Source: Methanolobus chelungpuianus (GTDB lineage Archaea > Halobacteriota > Methanosarcinia > Methanosarcinales > Methanosarcinaceae). From it: DNA of 64,000 bases. This document shows positions 43,822 through 50,531 of this stretch, piece by piece (within the stretch, counting starts at the first letter, position 1; each line of letters starts with the position of its first letter). Location of the stretch: the NCBI RefSeq assembly GCF_024500045.1, contig NZ_JTEO01000004.1, forward strand, positions 310,001-374,000, read 5' to 3'. The notes beneath the pieces are model-generated. The model worked only from the letters and a program-made list of their open reading frames with translations, did not search any database and was not told the DNA's origin. The translations under genes were made by a program, and so were the position numbers.

Positions 43822-44226
43822 ATGAAACTAAGCGTACCATCAATCGGAAAAGGCGGGATGGATGACACAGTCAGCCAGCATTTCGGAAGAGCTCCTGCCT
43901 ATACTGTCTTTGACACTGAGACCGGGAATTATTCGGTTATGCCGAACACAAGCGATCATAATGGCGGTGCTGGTCTTCCTGTTGACCTTCTGGCTGAGGC
44001 CGGTGTCAATATAATGCTTTGCGGAGGCATCGGCAAAGGTGCTGCGGTAATGTGCCAGCGGTCAGGGATAGAAGTATTCATCGGTGCATCGGGAACTGTC
44101 AGGGATGCCATCAACTCATGGAAGTCCGGCACCCTCTCAAAGGCACCGCAGGAGGGGAATTGCGATAGCCATAGCCACAGCAGTCACTGCCAGGGTGGCT
44201 GTCATAGTCACATTGCTATCAACTGA
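43822..44226 (+). CDS. NifX/NifB-type Fe-Mo cofactor-binding domain protein with His/Cys-rich tail
   Basis: A 134-residue protein. The dinitrogenase cofactor-binding fold (NifX/VnfX) begins MKLSVPSIGKGGMDD and HFGRAPAYTVFD, with LLAEAGVNIMLCGGIGKGAA. The end (residues about 114-132) is rich in His and Cys (SHSHSSHCQGGCHSH), a likely metal-binding tail. ATG at 43822 follows AGGTGAT. No nitrogenase gene is in view, so the protein probably serves general Fe-S or metal handling, as with the DUF134/Mrp group. A terminator follows. Confidence 0.85.
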   Translation: MKLSVPSIGKGGMDDTVSQHFGRAPAYTVFDTETGNYSVMPNTSDHNGGAGLPVDLLAEAGVNIMLCGGIGKGAAVMCQRSGIEVFIGASGTVRDAINSWKSGTLSKAPQEGNCDSHSHSSHCQGGCHSHIAIN

Positions 44227-44242
44227 CCCTACAATCCCTTCC

Positions 44243-44288
44243 AGGCAAAATAATTAATACAGATACAGGTTATTCTTTGCCTTTTTTT
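44243..44288 (+). terminator. Terminator of the NifX-like gene
   Basis: AGGCAAA (44243-44249) pairs with TTTGCCT (44276-44282), and the flanking ATAA/TTAT pair extends the stem with a small bulge. Seven Ts follow (44282-44288). The loop is large. Confidence 0.6.
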
Positions 44289-44390
44289 CCTTTATTGCCG
44301 CTCATATGCAGGATTTGTCCCTGTCGATTGGTAATTATAAATAATTATAGATATTCGAAACCCTTTTATTTAAGCAGGACAGAGAACTAC

Positions 44391-44582
44391 ATGGAATTAG
44401 TTATGGCTCAATCAGTGAACAAGGGTTCAGGGAGCTTTGCACATGCCCTGCAATCGATTCCTGACTTCTCTGAGATCCTCGTCCTGCTCCTGATAATGGC
44501 TTTGCTGGCGATGTCCTCTGATGAGGTAGTGGACTTCTTCGACATAGTACGCGGAGTGTTCACTTATTCCGTATCTCCCTGA
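44391..44582 (+). CDS. Small hydrophobic protein
   Basis: A 63-residue protein from ATG at 44391 (or 59 residues from ATG 44403) with a single hydrophobic stretch near residues 24-40 (FSEILVLLLIMALLAM) and an acidic end. TATA-like CTTTTATTTAAG lies at 44362-44373. It precedes a DUF1622 membrane protein by 84 bases and may work with it. I cannot name a family; it may be translated but evidence is limited to context and a plausible promoter. Confidence 0.5.
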   Translation: MELVMAQSVNKGSGSFAHALQSIPDFSEILVLLLIMALLAMSSDEVVDFFDIVRGVFTYSVSP

Positions 44583-44665
44583 CCGGGCATGGGGGCTGAT
44601 GGTCGGCTGTATTCAGGGTCATTCATGGCATTGTTCACAGAGGCCCGGTTAATGGAGTGTTTGGT

Positions 44666-45019
44666 ATGTCTGTTTACTCGGTAACCTTGTTTGAGTGGGG
44701 TTTCCTGGCACTTGGCCTTTTCCAGTTGTTCTTAACAATGGTCGGACTTGCCATGATCATATATGGCGGCATCGTTGCAACTATAGAGATAATCTTCCAT
44801 GAAACCCGGAAGAAAAACTATACTTATGCCCATATCCGGCATCAGTTCACGGATAAGATCCTGTTCGGCCTGGAGTTCCTCATAGCTGCAGATGTGATCC
44901 GGACGATCCAGGACCCGACCCCCGAGGAGATTCTGACCCTGGGGGCCATTGTCCTGATCCGGACCGTCATGGGTTATTTCCTCAGTAAAGAAGTCCAGGA
45001 GTATTCTTTCCTTGAATAG
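44666..45019 (+). CDS. DUF1622 membrane protein
   Basis: A 117-residue protein with helices at about 8-38, 65-80 and 90-108. The family pattern is FEWGFLALGLFQLF...MIIYGGIVAT followed by a polar loop and FGLEFLIAADVIRTI. DUF1622 proteins are membrane proteins of unknown function, often in stress-related contexts. The ATG at 44666 is preferred because GGAG lies eight bases before it; the GTG at 44657 would lack that. Confidence 0.8.
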   Translation: MSVYSVTLFEWGFLALGLFQLFLTMVGLAMIIYGGIVATIEIIFHETRKKNYTYAHIRHQFTDKILFGLEFLIAADVIRTIQDPTPEEILTLGAIVLIRTVMGYFLSKEVQEYSFLE

Positions 45020-45073
45020 GTCTCATGATGTCTTTTCTACTCAAGATTTTACAGTTGCGAGCCGGAGTTCATA

Positions 45074-45088
45074 TTGGTATCATGCCAA
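45074..45088. promoter_or_regulatory. Operator-like site upstream of the DtxR-like gene
   Basis: TTGGTATCATGCCAA is palindromic in six of seven pairs. Related sites lie before the metal-importer genes at 45593-45607 and 45613-45628. It sits upstream of an AT-rich TATA-like region before the regulator gene, a usual place for autoregulation. Confidence 0.5.
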
Positions 45089-45154
45089 ATTTTGACTATC
45101 CTGTCCGCCTAAAATCCAAAAGAATAAATATCTCCGGTTTGTAATCCTTGCTCT

Positions 45155-45577
45155 ATGCAGGAGATCACAGGACTTGAGCTTTCACCAAAGAAAGTAGAAT
45201 ACTTGAAGTTCCTTTTTAAGAAAGGGGGTCTTGTAAGGACTACGGACATCTCTTCCCAGTTACAGGTAGACCCTTCCACATCGACCAAGACGATAGCAGA
45301 CCTTGCCGGGACAGGGCTTGTTGAACACATTCCCTACAGGGGTGTGAGGCTGACGGAGAAAGGCCAGCTGTATGCCGAATTCCTTGTCAACAGGCACAAT
45401 ATCCTGAGCCTTATGCTGAGCCACTACGGTCTGTCGTCCGAGGAAGCATGTGCTGAGACCGCAAGGTTCGAGTCTTTCGTTTCCAAGGATGCCGTGGACA
45501 AAATATGCAGTTCCATGGGTCACCCGCAGACCGGGGTTTGCGGCAAGATCCGGCATATATCCTGTGGCATTCTCTGA
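45155..45577 (+). CDS. DtxR/MntR-like metal-dependent regulator
   Basis: A 140-residue regulator. A winged-helix HTH (residues about 1-62, VRTTDISSQLQVDPSTSTKTI) leads to a dimerisation domain (EEACAETARFESFVSKDAVDKI). This is the DtxR/MntR pattern, but the Glu-His ligand pair usual after EEAC-x2-AC-x2-E is replaced by Glu-Ser. A tail with Cys and His (SSMGHPQTGVCG and SCGIL) may add metal contacts. No SH3 domain is present. It lies just before a metal importer and shares operator-like sites with it, so metal-responsive repression is likely. Confidence 0.85.
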   Translation: MQEITGLELSPKKVEYLKFLFKKGGLVRTTDISSQLQVDPSTSTKTIADLAGTGLVEHIPYRGVRLTEKGQLYAEFLVNRHNILSLMLSHYGLSSEEACAETARFESFVSKDAVDKICSSMGHPQTGVCGKIRHISCGIL

Positions 45578-45592
45578 TTGATATGCAGAATG

Positions 45593-45607
45593 TTGGTATA
45601 TGGCCAA
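45593..45607. promoter_or_regulatory. Second operator-like site, before the metal importer
   Basis: TTGGTATATGGCCAA matches the 45074 site in most positions (TTGG, TAT, CCAA) with four outer pairs inverted. It lies 70 bases before the substrate-binding-protein ATG. Confidence 0.45.
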
Positions 45608-45612
45608 AATCA

Positions 45613-45628
45613 GTGGTATCAATCCAAA
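45613..45628. promoter_or_regulatory. Third operator-like site, overlapping the importer TATA region
   Basis: GTGGTATCAATCCAAA closely matches the 45074 site plus its flank (TTGGTATCATGCCAAA). The following AATTTAAAG is a TATA-like element, so protein bound here would hinder transcription of the importer. Confidence 0.45.
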
Positions 45629-45663
45629 TTTAAAGTATTAGGTAAAAATGGAGGTAGTATTGT

Positions 45664-46584
45664 ATGAGAAAATTGTGTATGGCGTTCGTTCTGTTATTAT
45701 CCCTGGGTCTTGTCCTCACCAGTGGTTGTACTGACGGGCCGGAAGCATCCGCTTCCCTGGATAAGCCTATTGTTGCAGTGAGCATCCTTCCGCAGGCTGA
45801 GTTCGTTGAAAAGATCGCAGGGGATAATGTAAAGGTGCTTGTTATGGTTCCTGCAGGCGCTGATCCGCATACTTATGAGATAACATCCGGGCAGCTTAGG
45901 GATCTGAGCAAGGCCCGGATGTATGTAAAGGTGGGCTCCGGGCTGGATTTTGAGAAAGTGTGGATGGACAGGCTGATAGCCCAGAATCCGGATATGCTTA
46001 TAGTGGATTCATCAAGTGGCATAACGCTCAGGACAATGGAGGCTCATGATGAAGGGTCTGATGAGGAATATGAAGCCGGGGAGTACAATGAAAGTCTCAC
46101 CAAGGATCCTCATATCTGGACATCCCCTCAGCAGGCAAAGGTAATGGTCAACAATACCTATGCAGGACTTGTGGAGATCGACCCGGATAATCAGGAACTG
46201 TACATGCAGAACAGGGACGCCTATCTCGCAGAGCTGGATGCGGCAGATGCCACGATCCGGGAAACCCTTGCAGGTAAGGAAGGCAGCAGTTTTATAGTGT
46301 ATCATCCTTCCTGGGGATACTTTGCGGATACCTACGGCTTGGACGAGATCTCTGTGGAGATTGAGGGCAAGGAGCCAAGTGCGAAGGATATGCAGCGCCT
46401 GGTAGATGCTGCAAAGGAAAAGAATGTCAAGGTGATATTCGTGCAGCCCGGTTTCAGTACCACAAGCACCAAGGCTATCGCTGCTGAGATAAATGCCGAG
46501 GTAGTAGCGGTCGATCCCCTTGCAAAAGATTATATAGATAACCTTGCAAAGGTAACCGCAGCATTTGAAAAAGGGCTGGCTTAA
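45664..46584 (+). CDS. znuA: Metal ABC transporter substrate-binding protein (ZnuA/cluster A-I)
   Basis: A 306-residue lipoprotein with a signal ending LTSGC (Cys residue 22). The zinc/manganese-binding fold has metal ligands in VPAGADPHTYEIT (His near 64), the KDPHIWTSP motif (His near 143), YHPSWGYFADTYG (His near 204) and a late Asp (VDPLAKDY). An acidic loop (residues about 120-140, HDEGSDEEYEAGEY) replaces the His-rich loop of classic ZnuA. The GGAGGT ribosome site is before the ATG. It captures a divalent metal for the importer; zinc or manganese is likely. Confidence 0.9.
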   Translation: MRKLCMAFVLLLSLGLVLTSGCTDGPEASASLDKPIVAVSILPQAEFVEKIAGDNVKVLVMVPAGADPHTYEITSGQLRDLSKARMYVKVGSGLDFEKVWMDRLIAQNPDMLIVDSSSGITLRTMEAHDEGSDEEYEAGEYNESLTKDPHIWTSPQQAKVMVNNTYAGLVEIDPDNQELYMQNRDAYLAELDAADATIRETLAGKEGSSFIVYHPSWGYFADTYGLDEISVEIEGKEPSAKDMQRLVDAAKEKNVKVIFVQPGFSTTSTKAIAAEINAEVVAVDPLAKDYIDNLAKVTAAFEKGLA

Positions 46585-47334
46585 ATGGCTGAAGTGATCG
46601 ATCTCAAGGATGTCTGGGTAAGTTATGGCAATACTCCCGTGCTCGAAGCAGTGGATCTTGTGGTAGAGGACAGGGACTTCCTTGCAATAATAGGTCCCAA
46701 CGGGGGAGGCAAGAGCACCCTCCTGAAGGTGATCCTTGGATTGGTCAAACCTGACCGCGGTTCGGTCAGGCTCTTGGGTGACGATCCTAAAAAGACCCGC
46801 AAATACGCGGGTTATGTTCCCCAGTATATCTCTTCTAACCTTGATTTCCCCATAAGCGTGTGGGAAGTCGTCCTCATGGGATGCCTTGGTCACAAGGGTC
46901 CCTTCAGGGGATACAACGAAGATGACAGGAAAGCCGCCTATGAGGCCCTCAAGGTCGTGGATATGCTGGATTACAGGGACCGCCAGATAGGTGAGCTTTC
47001 CGGCGGACAGAAGCAAAGGGTTTTCATTGCCAGGTCACTTGTCACGCGCCCCAGGCTGCTGATCCTGGACGAGCCTTCCACAGGCATAGATTCAAAACGG
47101 CAGAGGGAGTTCTATGAGCTTCTCAACCGGCTCAAGTCCGAAATTGCTATTTTGCTTGTTACCCACGACATGAGCGCCCTGTCGGTCTATGTGGACAAGG
47201 TCGCCTGCCTTAACAGGAGGCTGCATTATCACAACTCCAAAGAGCTCAGCCCGAAGGACCTTGAAGCAGCTTATCAGTGCCCTGTGGAACTGATAGCACA
47301 CGGTGTCCCTCACAGGGTCCTGAAGATCCATTGA
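46585..47334 (+). CDS. znuC: Metal ABC transporter ATP-binding protein (ZnuC-like)
   Basis: A 249-residue ABC ATPase. Walker A GPNGGGKSTLLK near residue 36, signature LSGGQKQRVFIARSL near 139, Walker B LLILDEPSTGID near 157 and LVTHDMSAL near 191 are clear. It starts right at the stop of the binding-protein gene. C-terminal CPVELIAHGVPHRVLKIH may include metal-sensing His residues typical of the group. It energises metal import. Confidence 0.92.
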   Translation: MAEVIDLKDVWVSYGNTPVLEAVDLVVEDRDFLAIIGPNGGGKSTLLKVILGLVKPDRGSVRLLGDDPKKTRKYAGYVPQYISSNLDFPISVWEVVLMGCLGHKGPFRGYNEDDRKAAYEALKVVDMLDYRDRQIGELSGGQKQRVFIARSLVTRPRLLILDEPSTGIDSKRQREFYELLNRLKSEIAILLVTHDMSALSVYVDKVACLNRRLHYHNSKELSPKDLEAAYQCPVELIAHGVPHRVLKIH

Positions 47335-47348
47335 AACGCGAGGATCCC

Positions 47349-48167
47349 ATGTTAGAAATACTACAATACGGCTTCATGAGGAATGCCATCATGGCAGCGA
47401 TCCTTGCAAGCATTGCCTGCGGCATTATAGGCGTATATGTCGTTGTCAAAAAGGTTGCCTCCCTGAGCGGCGGCATCTCTCATGCATCCTTTGGCGGAAT
47501 AGGCCTGGGATACTATCTTGGTGTGAATCCCATGTATGGGCTGGTGCCTTTCAGTCTCCTGTCTGCCATTGCAATGGGTATAACAAGTAAAAGGACCAAG
47601 GTTGCAGAGGATACTGCAATTGGTATCCTGTGGTCGCTGGGTATGGCTATAGGCATCATCCTGATCTACCTGACTCCCGGGTATGCGCCGGACCTGATGA
47701 CCTACCTTTTCGGGAACATACTTACGGTGCCGCTCTCTGACATTTACCTCATGCTGGCTCTTGATGCGGTCATTATCCTGGTGGTCTATGCCTATTATAA
47801 GGAATTCATGTCCCTGTGCTTTGACGAGGAGTTCGCCACGGTGGCAGGGATCAATGTGGAGCGCCTTTATCTCTTACTGCTCTGCCTGATAGCACTGACG
47901 ATAGTCCTGCTCATCAAGGTGGTGGGAATAATCCTTATAATAGCACTGCTTACCATGCCGGCTTCTTTGAGCAGCCATTATACGAAAAACCTCAGAAAGA
48001 TGATGTACATGTCCATGTTCCTTGGCGCGCTCTTCAGCATTACCGGCCTGGCACTCTCATATATCTATGACGTGCCTTCAGGGGCCACTATCATCCTTGT
48101 GATGTCAGCAGTGTACCTGCTGCATTTTGTGTACCATGCTGTCAGGCCAAGGATCGTACGTGCCTGA
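47349..48167 (+). CDS. znuB: Metal ABC transporter permease (ZnuB-like)
   Basis: A 272-residue membrane permease with about eight helices. It has the ABC-3 family features SLSGGISHASFGGIGLGYYLG near residue 38, LTMPASLSSHYTKNLRKMMYMS near residue 200 and a long C-terminal pair of helices. ATG at 47349 is 15 bases after the ATPase stop. It completes the importer znuACB. Confidence 0.92.
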   Translation: MLEILQYGFMRNAIMAAILASIACGIIGVYVVVKKVASLSGGISHASFGGIGLGYYLGVNPMYGLVPFSLLSAIAMGITSKRTKVAEDTAIGILWSLGMAIGIILIYLTPGYAPDLMTYLFGNILTVPLSDIYLMLALDAVIILVVYAYYKEFMSLCFDEEFATVAGINVERLYLLLLCLIALTIVLLIKVVGIILIIALLTMPASLSSHYTKNLRKMMYMSMFLGALFSITGLALSYIYDVPSGATIILVMSAVYLLHFVYHAVRPRIVRA

Positions 48168-48174
48168 TGCTGTC

Positions 48175-48846
48175 CTATTCGCTGCTCTCGCCCAGCAGCT
48201 CTTTCATTTTCTCAAGGACCATTACTGCATCCTGTCTCTTGATGTCCGCTTCATGCTCCCTGCAGTAATCAAGAAGTTCTGCTGCTTTCTGTTGAGGTAT
48301 GATCCCATTCCTGGCGGCCTCTTTTGTTAACCAGAAATAGTTTCTCTCTGCGTAGTGCATCCTCTTGGCAAGGCCTGTCAGCCCGGTGCAGCTTTCCTGG
48401 TCAATTATGCCTTTTGCGGAAGCAGCCAGCAGTGTCTCTCTTATGTTCACCATGGGGCTTGAGACGGGCTCAAAGGTGTCCGGATTGGTTGCCACTGCAA
48501 CTTCGTCATCATCCTCGATCACCCCGTCCCTGTACCATTCATATATCCTTCCCACTCCTATCATCCCGTGAACGTCAAGCTCCGAGGCCCTCAGGGCTCC
48601 CATGCTGCACCCGCCCACCACTGTCACCCCCTCATCCATCGCCCTGATTATCTCCTTGTGGGCAACGGCTGCACGGCTGAAGAAGACCCCGTCAATGATG
48701 CCGACCAGCGTGTATCCTGCCCTGACTGCTTCTTCCATGTTCCCCCGGAACACCGGCGGACGGTAGTCAATGCCGAGTATCTTTCTTGCTTCCTCGTGGC
48801 TGATGCTCGTGCCTGTGAACACCAGCGCTTTCCTGGGACTGCTCAT
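48175..48846 (-). CDS. tfuA: TfuA-like protein, partner of YcaO
   Basis: A 223-residue TfuA-domain protein. FTGTSISHEEARKIL near the N terminus, VGIIDGVFFSRAAVAHKEI and VVGGCSMGALRASELD mark the family. In methanogens TfuA with YcaO is required for thioamidation of a glycine in McrA, by genetic evidence in Methanosarcina acetivorans. Its ATG overlaps the ycaO stop by four bases, confirming a coupled pair. A Ser nucleophile in GGCSMGA is suggestive of a hydrolase-like role, unproven. Confidence 0.9.
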   Translation of the reverse strand: MSSPRKALVFTGTSISHEEARKILGIDYRPPVFRGNMEEAVRAGYTLVGIIDGVFFSRAAVAHKEIIRAMDEGVTVVGGCSMGALRASELDVHGMIGVGRIYEWYRDGVIEDDDEVAVATNPDTFEPVSSPMVNIRETLLAASAKGIIDQESCTGLTGLAKRMHYAERNYFWLTKEAARNGIIPQQKAAELLDYCREHEADIKRQDAVMVLEKMKELLGESSE

Positions 48847-50120
48847 TTCCTGGGCCTCTGTCTCCAGGGTCTTTCCTCCGGAGATAGTTTCTTTTTCTTT
48901 CCTGCCCTTAACCGGCTTCCCATCCTTTCCCTGTCAAGGGTGTACATCTCGAAGGCAGGTACTACGGCCCTGATCACCGGGATGGGTATGCTCTTCCTTG
49001 ACAGGTCCACTATTGCTGCTATATCCACAACATTACGAAGCTCCTGCAGGACTGTTCCGATATTCTCAGCAGGACTGCTTCCCGAGAGATCCTCAATATC
49101 GCTCACAGCGACCTTTTCTCCCTCGTCGTACCAATACCTGTTCATGCGCCTGATCCTGTCATAGCCGATCTGCCTGACAAAGTTCTCGCGGTCGGTATCC
49201 TCGCGTGCTCCGTGTATCTGTACCACCCTGGACTGGGCTGCTTCCGTCAGTGCTCTTTTCACTGCAATTTCCGGCTTAAGGTGGGCCCCCGCTCCCATAA
49301 CAAGCAGCGCAGCATCCCTGAGCTTTATGTCATCAGTGGCTGCAACAACAGTGGTGACCCGGGTGTCGTGGGGCAGTAACCATAGCCTGACATCGACTTC
49401 ATTGTCCCGGAACCTGCGCAGCAGTTCATAGTTTTCCCCGTCTTCCGGTGTAAGTATGATCTCTTTGCCGGGGGACCGGTTATACTCGGCAATACTCAGG
49501 GCGTCCCTCTCGATCACTTCCAGCAGGCCATGGAGGATCGCTTCTTCGGGCGTGTTGCCCGCAGCAAGGCCGTTGGTATTGGACCTGAACAGTTTTGCAG
49601 CTCTTCCGGGTGCGTTATATGGATGGAAGACCGCATTTGCAGGGACAGCGACCTCTTCGTTTCTGAGGAGGTCCCATCCGGTCGTCCATTCCACCAGGTG
49701 CTCCGGGGTGTAGGCTTCGGACAGAAGAAGGGATACTGGATCGACTGCAGCGCCCCTGGCAGAAGCTCCCTCGAATGTATCAATGAAGTAAGGAGAAGAG
49801 ATGTCTTCCTCTATGTCCTTGTTCAGGCCGCTTCTCTCGGCAAGGCATCTTTCATAACTCTCCATCATTGCGGATATACGTGCCTGGTTCTCATTGCTCC
49901 CTTTTCCCGAATATACGGAAATAGCTCCCTCTGCGGCACTCGGCCTGACAGTTGTGATCACGGGTATGCCTATCCTGTCAAGGTCCGTTATGCCTGCAAC
50001 CCGGGTAACCCCTATCCTCTCAAGTTTGCTCTTTGCATTTTCAAGGGTGGCTTCCTCACTGAGCACCCGTTGTGTGCCCTTGATGTATCGGAGCGATCTG
50101 TCTATTGTTATCTCTGGCAT
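48843..50120 (-). CDS. ycaO: YcaO-type McrA glycine thioamidation enzyme
   Basis: A 425-residue YcaO protein. Conserved parts are GKGSNENQARISAMMESYERCLAE split near residue 75 onward, GLAAGNTPEEAILHGLLEVIERDALS near 195 and EAAQSRVVQIHGAR near 295, with Glu/Gln/Arg residues that bind ATP-magnesium. It activates the McrA glycine amide with ATP so sulfide or a sulfur donor can form thioglycine. Paired with TfuA. It is divergent from a small ORF and cysteine desulfurase, which could supply sulfur; this is an inference. Confidence 0.9.
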   Translation of the reverse strand: MPEITIDRSLRYIKGTQRVLSEEATLENAKSKLERIGVTRVAGITDLDRIGIPVITTVRPSAAEGAISVYSGKGSNENQARISAMMESYERCLAERSGLNKDIEEDISSPYFIDTFEGASARGAAVDPVSLLLSEAYTPEHLVEWTTGWDLLRNEEVAVPANAVFHPYNAPGRAAKLFRSNTNGLAAGNTPEEAILHGLLEVIERDALSIAEYNRSPGKEIILTPEDGENYELLRRFRDNEVDVRLWLLPHDTRVTTVVAATDDIKLRDAALLVMGAGAHLKPEIAVKRALTEAAQSRVVQIHGAREDTDRENFVRQIGYDRIRRMNRYWYDEGEKVAVSDIEDLSGSSPAENIGTVLQELRNVVDIAAIVDLSRKSIPIPVIRAVVPAFEMYTLDRERMGSRLRAGKKKKLSPEERPWRQRPRK

Positions 50121-50262
50121 GTTTAGGCAGAGTTTCCTGCAGGTATTAATTTCTTACGACAATGTATGCACTCAGAATTCTGGAGGCTCTTTCCTTTCAT
50201 CAGTCTGCACAGGGATATATTTATATATAAGCTTCGCTAATTTTAAAGTTCCATCGGATAGG

Positions 50263-50288
50263 CGTATAAAATATCAAATATATATTTG
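50263..50288 (+). promoter_or_regulatory. TATA region and 14-base palindrome before the small ORF
   Basis: GTATAAAATAT (about 50263-50273) is a TATA candidate. It is followed at 50275-50288 by the perfect palindrome CAAATATATATTTG. The palindrome would sit near the transcript start for the small ORF at 50335, a place used by archaeal repressors. Confidence 0.45.
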
Positions 50289-50334
50289 AAGTGCTTATCT
50301 GGTCAAATAAGTAAAACGAGAGACAGGAGGAATC

Positions 50335-50490
50335 ATGAGAGACCAAAGTAAAGCTAAGACCAGATCTGACAATGTCGGGTGCTTCCTGGAAAGGTTCCAT
50401 ACAGTTGTGGATGGTGTTTCACCGGATAATCTCAGCGATGAGGATATGGATCTCTGCCGCTTCATGATAGGCGGCCTGCAGGCGAAGTAA
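50335..50490 (+). CDS. 51-residue protein preceding the cysteine desulfurase
   Basis: A 51-codon gene with a near-perfect ribosome site AGGAGG five bases before its ATG. The product is soluble and acidic in its second half (NLSDEDMDLCRFM), with two Cys (DNVGCFLERF and DLCRFMI). I do not recognise a family. It is 41 bases ahead of the desulfurase on the same strand, sharing its promoter, so it may be an accessory sulfur-transfer or regulatory peptide. The strong ribosome site is the best sign it is translated. Confidence 0.65.
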   Translation: MRDQSKAKTRSDNVGCFLERFHTVVDGVSPDNLSDEDMDLCRFMIGGLQAK

Positions 50491-50531
50491 GCCTGCAAAA
50501 CTATTTTTATTTTCTTGACGTAGGAAGCCCT

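Noticed and set aside
43822-44226. Evidence for nitrogen fixation from the NifX-like gene
   Set aside because: No nifHDK or nifB gene is present in the window, and such domains are common in non-fixing archaea.
46012-47016. A 334-codon minus-strand frame opposite znuA and znuC
   Set aside because: It lies across the junction of two clear transporter genes and has no recognisable domain.
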